Shown here piece after piece: positions 1-6,646 of a DNA stretch of 9,666 nt; positions within the stretch are counted from its first letter, which is position 1; every line of letters starts with the position of its first letter. Under the pieces are notes generated by a model. That model saw nothing but the letters and a program-made list of their open reading frames with translations, was not told where the DNA came from and did not search any database. The translations under genes were made by a program, and so were the position numbers. This stretch comes from Polaromonas sp. (lineage in GTDB: Bacteria; Pseudomonadota; Gammaproteobacteria; Burkholderiales; Burkholderiaceae_C): positions 1-9,666 of the forward strand of contig JAHFQQ010000124.1 in NCBI GenBank assembly GCA_023259235.1, read 5' to 3'.

Positions 1-1155
1 CTGGCAAAAAGTCAGGACAAAGCCCCGGCACCGCCCATGCTGTTGCCGCTTAAGGTGCGCGAACTGCAATTGAAGAACCGCATCGTCGTGTCACCCATGG
101 CCATGTACAGCGCGGTGGATGGCGTGCCACAGGACTTTCACCTGGTGCATCTGGGCGCGCGCGCGCTGGGCGGCGCGGCGCTTGTCTTTGTGGAGATGAC
201 CGCACCCTGCCCGGAGGGGCGCATTACCCCCGGCTGCACCGGCCTATGGAATGAGGCGCAGATGCGCGCGTTCGGGCGCATTGTGGATTTCGTTCACGCA
301 TCCGGGGAGGGCGCCAAAATAGGCCTGCAACTGGGGCACAGCGGCCCCAAGGGCTCGACCCAGGTCGGCTGGGAGACACCCGACGAACCACTCACCACGG
401 GCAACTGGCCCCTGATGGCGGCAAGCAGCGTGGCCTACGGGCCGACCAACCAGGTTCCACAAGCCATGACACCCGGGGACATGGACCGCATCAAGGCACA
501 GTTTGTACAGTCCACCCGCTATGCCGCAATGGCTGGATTCGACTGGCTGGAACTGCACTGCGCGCACGGCTATTTGCTCTCAAGCTTCCTGACACCGCTG
601 ACCAACCAGCGCACGGACCAGTATGGCGGTAGCCTTGAAAACCGCTGCCGCTACCCGCTGGAGGTTTTTGCAGCGGTACGCGACGCGTGGCCGGCCCATC
701 TGCCCATGAGCGTGCGTATTTCCGCACACGACTGGGTGCCCGGCGGCAACACGGCAGATGACGCAGTGGAAATTGCGCGCCTGTTCAAGGCTGCCGGTTG
801 TGACTTCATTGATGTCTCGTCGGGCCAGACCAGCCGCGCGGCCAAGCCCGTGTATGGCCGCATGTACCAAACGCCCTTTGCTGACCGGATTCGCAACGAG
901 GTCGGCATCCAGACCATCGCCGTCGGCGCAATTTCAGAAGCCGACCACGCCAACAGCATTATTGCCGCGGGCCGGGCCGACCTGTGCGCGATTGCCCGGG
1001 CGCACCTGGCAGATCCGGCCTGGACACTGCATGAAGCAGCCAGGCTGCAAAGCCGCCATGCTGCCTGGCCACTGCCCTACCTGAGCGGGCGCGACCAGTT
1101 TTATCGCGAAATTGAAAGACAAAAAGCAATATTGGCCCAAGTAGAAACTGTGTAG
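1..1155 (+). CDS. OYE-like C-terminal half of a fused aryl-CoA monooxygenase/reductase (5' partial)
   Basis: This is an Old Yellow Enzyme FMN domain, probably the reductase half of a protein like 2-aminobenzoyl-CoA monooxygenase/reductase or the so-called bifunctional salicylyl-CoA 5-hydroxylase/oxidoreductase. The frame is open from base 1 with no stop, so the ATG at 37 is probably internal. The residues before it (LAKSQDKAPAPP) look like an interdomain linker. Counting from that ATG, visible motifs are KNRIVVSPMAMYS (13-25), FHLVHLGARALGG (34-46), LQLGHSGPKGS (97-107), the His pair in LHCAHGYLLSSF (H174 and H177), TDQYGGSLENR (193-203) and the FMN-phosphate region GRADLCAIARAHLADP near the end. 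The family couples ring hydroxylation by an N-terminal FAD domain to NAD(P)H reduction of the dearomatised ring. That FAD domain would lie upstream, outside the window. Neighbouring aryl-CoA genes support the assignment. Choosing between aminobenzoyl-CoA and salicylyl-CoA is not possible from this half alone. Confidence 0.88.
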   Translation: MAKSQDKAPAPPMLLPLKVRELQLKNRIVVSPMAMYSAVDGVPQDFHLVHLGARALGGAALVFVEMTAPCPEGRITPGCTGLWNEAQMRAFGRIVDFVHASGEGAKIGLQLGHSGPKGSTQVGWETPDEPLTTGNWPLMAASSVAYGPTNQVPQAMTPGDMDRIKAQFVQSTRYAAMAGFDWLELHCAHGYLLSSFLTPLTNQRTDQYGGSLENRCRYPLEVFAAVRDAWPAHLPMSVRISAHDWVPGGNTADDAVEIARLFKAAGCDFIDVSSGQTSRAAKPVYGRMYQTPFADRIRNEVGIQTIAVGAISEADHANSIIAAGRADLCAIARAHLADPAWTLHEAARLQSRHAAWPLPYLSGRDQFYREIERQKAILAQVETV

Positions 1156-1159
1156 ATTA

Positions 1160-1174
1160 CTATTAATTAGATAG
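1160..1174. promoter_or_regulatory. Possible MarR operator/promoter in the AT-rich gap before marR
   Basis: The 52-bp gap between the oxidoreductase stop and the marR start is the most AT-rich stretch of the operon. It contains CTAT-N7-ATAG, an interrupted inverted repeat with a TAATTA centre. MarR proteins usually bind short palindromes near their own promoters, so this is a reasonable autoregulatory site. The arms are only 4 bp and no clear -35/-10 pair is visible, so the call is weak. Confidence 0.25.
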
Positions 1175-1193
1175 CATTTATCAGTGATGGCAC

Positions 1194-1200
1194 AAGGGGG
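1194..1200 (+). promoter_or_regulatory. Shine-Dalgarno that fixes the marR start at 1208
   Basis: The run AAGGGGG ends 7 nt before the ATG at 1208. The in-frame GTG at 1184 and ATG at 1187 lie upstream of it and have no comparable site. It is the clearest ribosome binding site in the operon. Confidence 0.65.
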
Positions 1201-1207
1201 ACGCAAC

Positions 1208-1690
1208 ATGCTCATGGACCTGGAAGCGCGCGGCCACAGCGAACATCCGGAAGCTTTACGGCTCTGGCTACGGATGCTGACTTGCACCCAACTGGTTGAA
1301 AAGCAGGTGCGAACGCAGTTGCGCAAGCAATTCGATACGACCCTTCCCCGATTTGATCTGATGGCCCAGCTCGAGCGCTACCCCGAAGGCCTGAAGATGA
1401 ACGAGATGTCGCGCCGCATGATGGTGACTGGCGGCAATGTCACCGGCATCACTGACCAGCTGGTCGGCGAAGGGCTGGTAGAGCGTGTCGGCGTCCAAGG
1501 CGACCGCCGCGCCTATCGGGTGCGGCTGACACCACGCGGGCGCAAGGTGTTTGACGAGATGGCCCGCCAGCACGAAGCCTGGATTATGGCGGCCTTTGGA
1601 GTCCTGTCACCGCGGGAAGTGGAGTCCCTGCACAGGCTGCTGGGCAAGATCAAGCAGCACCACCACGATAGCCGACTGGAAACCGCATGA
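1208..1690 (+). CDS. MarR-family transcriptional regulator
   Basis: A 160-residue winged-helix regulator of normal MarR length. The helix-turn-helix lies around residues 62-93 (LKMNEMSRRMMVTGG, then VTGITDQLVGEGLVERV). The wing follows as GDRRAYRVRLTPRG (98-111), with the DRR-x(4)-LTxxG pattern typical of the family. Flanking helices (about 15-45 and 113-150) would form the dimer interface. The ATG at 1208 is chosen over upstream GTG 1184 because it has a good Shine-Dalgarno at 7 nt spacing. Its stop overlaps the crotonase start as ATGA (1687-1690). MarR proteins in aromatic-CoA clusters often repress the pathway and are released by an aryl-CoA or the free acid. By inference, this one controls the surrounding operon. 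The ligand cannot be read from the sequence. Confidence 0.92.
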   Translation: MLMDLEARGHSEHPEALRLWLRMLTCTQLVEKQVRTQLRKQFDTTLPRFDLMAQLERYPEGLKMNEMSRRMMVTGGNVTGITDQLVGEGLVERVGVQGDRRAYRVRLTPRGRKVFDEMARQHEAWIMAAFGVLSPREVESLHRLLGKIKQHHHDSRLETA

Positions 1691-2541
1691 AGCATTACAT
1701 CAGCCCCACCAATCCCATGCGCGCACGATTCAACGCGCTGGCAAGCCACGAGGCCACGCACTTCAGCTATGCGTTTGACGCTGGTGTGGCCGCGCTGACG
1801 CTGAACCGCCCCGAGCGCAAGAACCCGCTGACGTTTGACGCCTACGCCGAACTGCGCGATCTGTTTCGCGCGCTGAACAGCGCCACCGATGTAAAGGCAG
1901 TGGTGCTGACTGGTGCGGGCGGCAACTTCTGCTCTGGCGGCGATGTGCACGAAATCATTGGTCCCCTGACACAAATGACAATGCCAGAACTGCTGGAGTT
2001 CACCCGCATGACGGGCGACCTGGTCAAGGCGATGCGGCTGTGTCCGCAGCCCATCGTGGCGGCAATTGACGGAATCTGCGCGGGAGCGGGTGCCATGATG
2101 GCGCTGGCTGCCGACCTGCGACTGGGCACGGCGCAGGCGACGACCGCCTTCCTGTTCACCCGTGTGGGCCTGGCTGGCGCCGACATGGGGGCATGTACCC
2201 TGCTGCCACGCCTGATCGGACAGGGGCGCGCTTCGGAACTGCTGTTCACGGGGCGCGCCATGAATGCCCGGGAAGGGCTGCAATGGGGCTTTTTCAACGC
2301 CCTTCATGAGCCGCAGGAACTGCTCGGTGCGGCGCAAAAGCTGGCTCATGAACTTGCCAGCGGCCCGACTTTTGCACACGGCATGACCAAAACCATGCTG
2401 CATCAGGAATGGGCCATGACACTCGACCAGGCGATAGAGGCCGAAGCGCAGGCGCAGGCCATCTGCATGCAGACGCAGGATTTCAAACGGGCCTATGAAG
2501 CGTTTTCAGCCCGGCAAAGGCCGGTATTCAAGGGTGATTGA
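1687..2541 (+). CDS. Enoyl-CoA hydratase/isomerase (crotonase) family protein, atypical active site
   Basis: A 284-residue crotonase, translationally coupled to marR by an ATGA overlap; an in-frame ATG at 1717 is an alternative start. The first oxyanion-hole segment is GAGGNFCSGGDVHEI (76-90). The second is in DGICAGAGAMMALAADLRLG (128-147), followed by FLFTRVGLAGADMGACTLLPRL (155-176). Aligned by eye with classical enoyl-CoA hydratase, the two catalytic Glu positions are Met137 and Arg159. It may therefore not be an ordinary hydratase, and Asp166 in GADMG is a possible replacement acid. In this operon it could act on the alicyclic CoA ester made by the monooxygenase/reductase, as hydratase, isomerase or ring-opening hydrolase. 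BadI, a ring-cleaving crotonase, is a precedent for the last. Family membership is secure; the reaction is not. Confidence 0.9.
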   Translation: MKHYISPTNPMRARFNALASHEATHFSYAFDAGVAALTLNRPERKNPLTFDAYAELRDLFRALNSATDVKAVVLTGAGGNFCSGGDVHEIIGPLTQMTMPELLEFTRMTGDLVKAMRLCPQPIVAAIDGICAGAGAMMALAADLRLGTAQATTAFLFTRVGLAGADMGACTLLPRLIGQGRASELLFTGRAMNAREGLQWGFFNALHEPQELLGAAQKLAHELASGPTFAHGMTKTMLHQEWAMTLDQAIEAEAQAQAICMQTQDFKRAYEAFSARQRPVFKGD

Positions 2542-2572
2542 GTGTCGCAAACAGTCCCGGAAAATTTCAAGC

Positions 2573-3784
2573 ATGAAACAAACTACCGACCACTTGGCGC
2601 TGCCGTTTTTTGACGCAGCACATCGTGACCTGGGCCAGAGACTGGCCGCATGGATTCCCCAACAGCAAATCGACGAAAGCGATGACCGCCAGGCTTGCAA
2701 GGCCTGGGTCAGGGTACTGGGCGAGCATGGGTGGCTGCGCTACTGCGTGCCAGCTGGCCCGGACGGCGCTCTGGGTGGCGCCTTCGCAAGGCTTGACTCG
2801 CGGGCACTGGTGATTGCGCGCGAGACGCTTGCATTTCATTCGCCACTGGCGGATTTCGCATTTGCCATGCAGGGACTGGGCAGCGGAGCGATTACCCTGG
2901 CGGGCACTGCGCATCAGCAGGCTGCCTACCTGCCTTCGGTAGCCAGCGGAAAGAAGATCGCGGCCTTTGCCCTGAGCGAGGCTGACGCCGGTTCGGATGT
3001 CGGCGCCATCGCCACCACCGCCACCGCCACCCGGGACGGATGGACACTCAATGGAAGCAAGACCTGGATCAGCAATGGCGGTATCGCCGATTTTTACGTG
3101 ACCTTTGCGAAAACAGACGTCAGCGCCGGCACACACGGCATCAGCGCGTTCATTGTTGACGCCGGCGCGCCGGGACTGGACAGCAGTGAGCACATTGCCG
3201 TGATTTCGCCGCACCCGCTCGCCACGCTGGCGTTTGCGGACTGTAAATTGGCTGCGAGCGCGCAACTGGGCACACTCAACGGCGGCTTCAGGCTGGCCAT
3301 GCAGACGCTGGATATTTTCCGTGCTTCGGTGGCGGGCGCCGCGCTGGGCATGGCCCGCCGTGCGCTGGCTGAAGCGCTGAGTTATTCCAGGCAACGCAGA
3401 ATGTTTGGACAGACGCTGGCCGATTTCCAGCTCACGCAATCCAAGCTCGGCGACATGGCCGCGCTGGTGGATGCAGCCGCGCTGCTGACCTATCGCGCTG
3501 CCTGGCTGCGCGATGAAAGCGAGCGTTCGGGCCCGGAGGCGGACCCGGCGGCACAGGCCAACGGACGACGAGCGCGCAGTGCGGCAGCAGCCATGGCGAA
3601 AATGACCGCAACCGAAAACGCGCAGCGGGTGATTGACATGGCCCTGCAGATGCATGGCGGCCTGGGCGTTAAAGTAGGTACCAGGATGGAAAGCCTGTAC
3701 CGCGACATCCGCTCGCTGCGCATCTATGAAGGTGCTACCGAAGTTCAGCAACTCATTATCGGAAAGGCCATGCTGCAATCATGA
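2573..3784 (+). CDS. Acyl-CoA dehydrogenase
   Basis: A 403-residue FAD acyl-CoA dehydrogenase of near-standard length with all three usual domains. The FAD/substrate motif is FALSEADAGSD (132-142), followed by LNGSKTWISNGG (159-170). The helical domain carries RRMFGQTLADFQLTQ (275-289). The C-terminus has MALQMHGGLGV (356-366) and the family's catalytic-base region RIYEGATEVQQLIIG (383-397), where Glu386 is the likely base. The frame is open back to 2495, inside the crotonase gene. The ATG at 2573 is preferred because the family N-terminus aligns there and a weak GGAA lies upstream. A gap of 31 bp separates it from the crotonase gene, and its TGA overlaps the ligase ATG at 3781. It probably oxidises a cyclic or ring-opened CoA intermediate and would pass electrons to ETF. 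A loop rich in Ala, Gly and Arg (about 315-340) looks longer than usual. Confidence 0.92.
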   Translation: MKQTTDHLALPFFDAAHRDLGQRLAAWIPQQQIDESDDRQACKAWVRVLGEHGWLRYCVPAGPDGALGGAFARLDSRALVIARETLAFHSPLADFAFAMQGLGSGAITLAGTAHQQAAYLPSVASGKKIAAFALSEADAGSDVGAIATTATATRDGWTLNGSKTWISNGGIADFYVTFAKTDVSAGTHGISAFIVDAGAPGLDSSEHIAVISPHPLATLAFADCKLAASAQLGTLNGGFRLAMQTLDIFRASVAGAALGMARRALAEALSYSRQRRMFGQTLADFQLTQSKLGDMAALVDAAALLTYRAAWLRDESERSGPEADPAAQANGRRARSAAAAMAKMTATENAQRVIDMALQMHGGLGVKVGTRMESLYRDIRSLRIYEGATEVQQLIIGKAMLQS

Positions 3785-5424
3785 CTTCTTCTTCATTAGC
3801 GGCATCTCACACGGCTTCCGCTCAAACCGACCGCTTCGTGCACGACCGCCTGCCAGCGCCGGAGCAGTTGCCGAAAATGGCATACCCGCTGCCTGAGCTG
3901 CAGATTCCGGCACAGGCCAATCTGGTGGATTCATTGTTTGCGAAGGCGACCCGGCAAGGATATGCCGATCGGCCCCTGCTGCGCTCGGACAGGATCACGC
4001 TGAGTTACGCCGACGCACTGGAACGCGTCAACCGGATTGCCCAGGTGCTGACCGAGGATTTCAGACTGGTCCCCGGCAACCGGGTTTTGCTGCGCGGCGG
4101 CAACTCGATCGAAATGGCACTGGCCTGGCTGGGCGTAGTCCAGGCCGGGTTGATTGCAGTGGCGACCATGCCCCTGCTGCGCGCCAAGGAACTCGGTGAG
4201 ATCATCGACAAAGCGCAGCCGGTGCTGGCGCTATGCGATGCCAGCCTGCTGGCGGAATTGCAGATCGCACAAACACCGGGCACCACGCTTCGCGCCATCG
4301 TGCCCTTCAATTTGACAGACATTCCCGGTTCGCTGGAGGCGCTGTCGGCGCAAAAGGACGGCAACTTCACTCCGTGTCCGGTTTCGTCCGACGACATTGC
4401 GTTGATGGCGTTCACGTCCGGAACCACCGGCAGGCCCAAGGCGGCAGTGCACTCGCACCGGGACGTCCTGGCCGCCTGCGAGGCTTGGCCGCGCCATGTA
4501 CTCAAGGCCAGCCCGCAGGACATCGTTATCGGCTCACCGCCACTGGCCTTTACCTTTGGGCTGGGTGGCCTGCTGATTTTTCCGATGTGGGCTGGGGCAT
4601 CAGTTTATTACCCATCCATTGCCTATACCCCCGAGGCCATGATCAGGCTCATTGCCCAGGTGGGTGCAACGATCTGCTACACCGCACCCACCCTATATCG
4701 GCAGATGGCCCCGCTTGCGAAACTGAATGGAGTGCCTGGCTTGCGACTCTGCGTCAGTGCGGGCGAGAGCCTGCCTGATGCGACGCGGCAATTGTGGAAG
4801 GAGGCGACTGGCATCGAGATGATCGACGGCATTGGGGCTACTGAGATGTTTCATATCTTCATCTCGTCAGAAGGCTCCGGGGTGCGCCGCGGTGCCATTG
4901 GCAAGGTCGTACCCGGCTACGCTGCGAAGGTGGTCGATGAAAACGGCGCCGAAGTGGCGCACGGGACTGTTGGCAGCCTCGCCGTGATCGGCCCCACCGG
5001 ATGCCGGTATCTGGATGACGTACGTCAGGGCAATTACGTCAAAAATGGATGGAATTACCCGGGTGATGCTTTCATGGAAGATGCAGATGGGTATTTTTAT
5101 TACCAGGCCAGAGCCGACGACATGATCATCACCGCGGGCTACAATGTGGCGGGGCCCGAGGTGGAGGACGCACTGCTGAATCACCCAGCGGTTGCCGAAT
5201 GCGCTGTAATCGGCGCGCTGGACGACGCACGCGGGATGATTGTCAAGGCTTTCGTGGTGCTCAAGCCTGATCGGCTGGGCAACGATGACATGATTAAAAC
5301 ACTGCAGGACCATGTCAAGGCCAGGCTCGCTCCGTTCAAATACCCGCGCCAAATCGTGTTTTCGGACACACTGCCACGCACCGAGACCGGCAAGCTGCAG
5401 CGCTTCAAATTACGCCAGCCATGA
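3781..5424 (+). CDS. Aryl-CoA ligase of the benzoate/2-aminobenzoate-CoA ligase family
   Basis: A 547-residue ANL-superfamily AMP-forming ligase that would activate the aromatic acid with ATP and CoA, the entry step of the pathway. The P-loop is FTSGTTGRPK (211-220). Motif A5 is DGIGATEMFHIF (349-360), the ribose-binding Asp is in NYPGDAF (425-431), the hinge is RADDMIITAGYN (444-455), and the adenylation lysine is Lys538 in TETGKLQR. The N-terminal stretch FVHDRLPAPEQLPKM (19-33) resembles the start of 2-aminobenzoate-CoA ligases, which favours anthranilate. Benzoate, salicylate or another ortho-substituted acid remains possible. It starts at the ATG overlapping the dehydrogenase stop (ATGA), and its own TGA overlaps the thioesterase ATG at 5421. 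Confidence 0.9.
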   Translation: MTSSSLAASHTASAQTDRFVHDRLPAPEQLPKMAYPLPELQIPAQANLVDSLFAKATRQGYADRPLLRSDRITLSYADALERVNRIAQVLTEDFRLVPGNRVLLRGGNSIEMALAWLGVVQAGLIAVATMPLLRAKELGEIIDKAQPVLALCDASLLAELQIAQTPGTTLRAIVPFNLTDIPGSLEALSAQKDGNFTPCPVSSDDIALMAFTSGTTGRPKAAVHSHRDVLAACEAWPRHVLKASPQDIVIGSPPLAFTFGLGGLLIFPMWAGASVYYPSIAYTPEAMIRLIAQVGATICYTAPTLYRQMAPLAKLNGVPGLRLCVSAGESLPDATRQLWKEATGIEMIDGIGATEMFHIFISSEGSGVRRGAIGKVVPGYAAKVVDENGAEVAHGTVGSLAVIGPTGCRYLDDVRQGNYVKNGWNYPGDAFMEDADGYFYYQARADDMIITAGYNVAGPEVEDALLNHPAVAECAVIGALDDARGMIVKAFVVLKPDRLGNDDMIKTLQDHVKARLAPFKYPRQIVFSDTLPRTETGKLQRFKLRQP

Positions 5425-5861
5425 AATTCATGACGCACAAGCGGGTTCGGTTTCACCACTGCGACCCGGCAGGGATTGTCTTTTATCCCCAGTTCTTTTA
5501 CCTGATGCACGAGGCGCAGGAGGACTTTCTGTCCCACATCGGATTCCCCTTGCATGCCCTGATCGACGCAGGTGCAGGCGTGCCCATTGTTGACCTGAAG
5601 ACCGAATTTCTCGGCATGTGCCGCAACGGTGATGAGCTCACGATCACCCTCGAGTTGACACGGCTCGGCAGTGCAAGCATTGGCATGCATTATGAAATTT
5701 ACGAGCGCTCGCCAACCCCTGAAAAACCCCAGACCATCAAGCTGAGAGCCGATGGCGTAGTGGTCCACGTGAAGGTCCCTCACGGCAAGCCGGCCCCGAT
5801 CCCGGATGATTTGCGTAGTGCACTGTTGCCATATTTGCAGAGCCCAAAAAAACATGTTTAA
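5421..5861 (+). CDS. 4HBT-family acyl-CoA thioesterase
   Basis: A 146-residue single hot-dog-fold protein of the 4-hydroxybenzoyl-CoA thioesterase type. The signature HHCDPAGIVFYPQFF (12-26) contains Asp15, matching the catalytic Asp of that group. The conserved segment VDLKTEFLGMCRNGDELTI (57-75) follows. It would hydrolyse an aryl- or alicyclic-CoA, either as a pathway step or to rescue trapped CoA. The start overlaps the ligase stop by ATGA and has no visible Shine-Dalgarno, consistent with translational coupling; an ATG at 5430 is an in-frame alternative. Its stop overlaps the beginning of the Rid-family gene by 8 nt. The natural substrate is inferred from context only. Confidence 0.9.
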   Translation: MKFMTHKRVRFHHCDPAGIVFYPQFFYLMHEAQEDFLSHIGFPLHALIDAGAGVPIVDLKTEFLGMCRNGDELTITLELTRLGSASIGMHYEIYERSPTPEKPQTIKLRADGVVVHVKVPHGKPAPIPDDLRSALLPYLQSPKKHV

Positions 5862-6249
5862 AAAACTCCAACCTCCCGAGTGGGAAGTACCCCGAGGCTA
5901 TGCAAACGGAGTGCTCGCCCGAGGCACCATGCTGTTCGTGGGAGGGCAGATCGGCTGGAACGCACGGCAGGAGTTTGAAAGCGATGATTTTGTGGCGCAA
6001 TCACGCCAGGCACTGCAAAACGTCATGGTCGTTCTAAGGGTCGGAGGGGCCGGGCCCGAGCACATGGTCCGCATGACCTGGTATGTGGTGGAACGCGACG
6101 AGTATGTCGCCAGGCTCAAGGAACTGGGTAGTGTCTATCGCGAAGTGATGGGAAAGAACTTTCCGGCAATGACCTGCATTCAGGTCACCGCTTTGATGGA
6201 GGAACGCGCCAAGGTGGAAATTGAGGTCACGGCGGTACTGCCCGACTAA
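5854..6249 (+). CDS. Rid (YjgF/YER057c/UK114) family protein lacking the canonical arginine
   Basis: A 131-residue protein of usual Rid length. The ATG at 5854 is preferred because the Rid fold begins at once (MFKKLQPPEWEVPRGYANGV). The longer frame from 5806 would overlap the thioesterase gene by 56 nt. Typical segments are MLFVGGQIGW (26-35), the helix FVAQSRQALQNVMVVLRVGGAG (46-67, split by family custom) and VEIEVTAVL (121-129). The RidA motif PAR(S/T)xxQV reads PAMTCIQV here, so the arginine that binds the substrate carboxylate in RidA is Met106. Arg-less members fall in the poorly characterised Rid subfamilies. RidA itself hydrolyses enamines and imines. A ring enamine is expected from reduction of 2-aminobenzoyl-CoA, so an adapted enamine/imine hydrolase is a tempting role. 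It is the last gene of the operon. Confidence 0.88.
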   Translation: MFKKLQPPEWEVPRGYANGVLARGTMLFVGGQIGWNARQEFESDDFVAQSRQALQNVMVVLRVGGAGPEHMVRMTWYVVERDEYVARLKELGSVYREVMGKNFPAMTCIQVTALMEERAKVEIEVTAVLPD

Positions 6250-6311
6250 TCATCTACGCTGTGATGGCGAGCCGCGAATCCTGGCAATGTTTTGCAAACT
6301 CCCGCCAGAAA

Positions 6312-6341
6312 GCAAAACGCCCACAGGAAGTGGGCGTTTGC
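6312..6341. terminator. Strong hairpin terminator, usable on both strands
   Basis: A perfect 10-bp stem, AAACGCCCAC (6315-6324) with GTGGGCGTTT (6330-6339), closes a 5-nt loop, and a GC pair flanks each side after a bulged A. The T tract is short on the + strand (TTT) and slightly better on the minus strand (TTTT then GCTTTC). It lies 62 bp after the Rid gene and just downstream of the minus-strand tRNA fragment. It fits a tRNA terminator that also ends the catabolic operon. Confidence 0.8.
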
Positions 6342-6365
6342 TACCAGCCTGAGCGGCTTGGATGT

Positions 6366-6394
6366 TGGTTGCGCGGGCAAGATTTGAACTTGCG
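6366..6394 (-). tRNA. 3'-end fragment of a tRNA (incomplete; possible att remnant)
   Basis: On the minus strand this reads as a T arm, GCAAG-TTCAAAT-CTTGC, then the 3' acceptor strand CCGCGCA, discriminator A and encoded CCA, preceded by the usual C48. The T arm pairs perfectly. No D arm, anticodon arm or 5' acceptor strand (expected TGCGCGG or, in an initiator, CGCGCGG) precedes it: the sequence changes at about 6395. The TTCAAAT loop and the A-A-CCA end resemble initiator tRNA-fMet, but the identity is uncertain. A tRNA-style terminator lies directly downstream. Such a 29-nt 3' remnant is what integration into a tRNA gene, or a deletion, leaves behind. Confidence 0.7.
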
Positions 6395-6529
6395 ATAGTC
6401 GATGCACTCGTGCGTGGTCGCCCTTTGCTGTTGCCCGACCGCACGGCGCGCAGGGCCTGGTGGCTGAGCCGGATCGCTCCCGGCCTGTATGCGCGCATCA
6501 TGCGGCGCCGAGTTTGTGGGGGTGCCTGA
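6395..6529 (+). pseudogene. Probable C-terminal remnant of a short-chain dehydrogenase
   Basis: The + frame ending at TGA 6527-6529 encodes IVDALVRGRPLLLPDRTARR, then AWWLSRIAPGLYARIMRRRV and CGGA. The pattern 'iv-al-rGr---lP', followed by a basic helix with 'RlaPgly-rlm-rr', resembles the tail of membrane-associated SDR oxidoreductases. The body of the gene, including the Rossmann and YxxxK regions, is absent. Upstream the frame runs straight into the tRNA fragment and could open at an ATG at 6362, giving a chimeric 55-residue ORF that is unlikely to be functional. The resemblance is from memory, on a short segment with no invariant catalytic residue, so it is only moderately sure. Confidence 0.42.
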
Positions 6530-6646
6530 CGCCTGACATCCGACACGCGCTTGGTCTGTTCGACGTGCCGGACCGGGCCGCTCAAACAGCACCGGACGCA
6601 ATGCTCGACCAGCGCACCGTCAGATTTGGCTAACTTCGGCATGACG

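Noticed and set aside
1513..2403. A 296-codon minus-strand open frame
   Set aside because: Antisense to marR and the crotonase gene, Gln/Arg/His-rich without motifs; a GC-rich shadow.
2567..3778. A 403-codon minus-strand open frame
   Set aside because: It lies exactly antisense to the acyl-CoA dehydrogenase, is rich in His, Arg and Cys, and has no recognisable motif: a shadow frame.
5806..5853. Upstream ATG for the Rid-family gene
   Set aside because: It would add 16 residues encoded inside the thioesterase gene; Rid-family proteins begin at about the ATG at 5854.
6340..6440. A complete tRNA gene on the minus strand
   Set aside because: Only the T arm, the 3' acceptor strand and CCA are present; no anticodon arm or pairing 5' acceptor strand could be found upstream of it.
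6250..6642. A 130-codon minus-strand frame across the terminator and tRNA fragment
   Set aside because: It reads through a terminator hairpin and a tRNA remnant and has no recognisable protein family.
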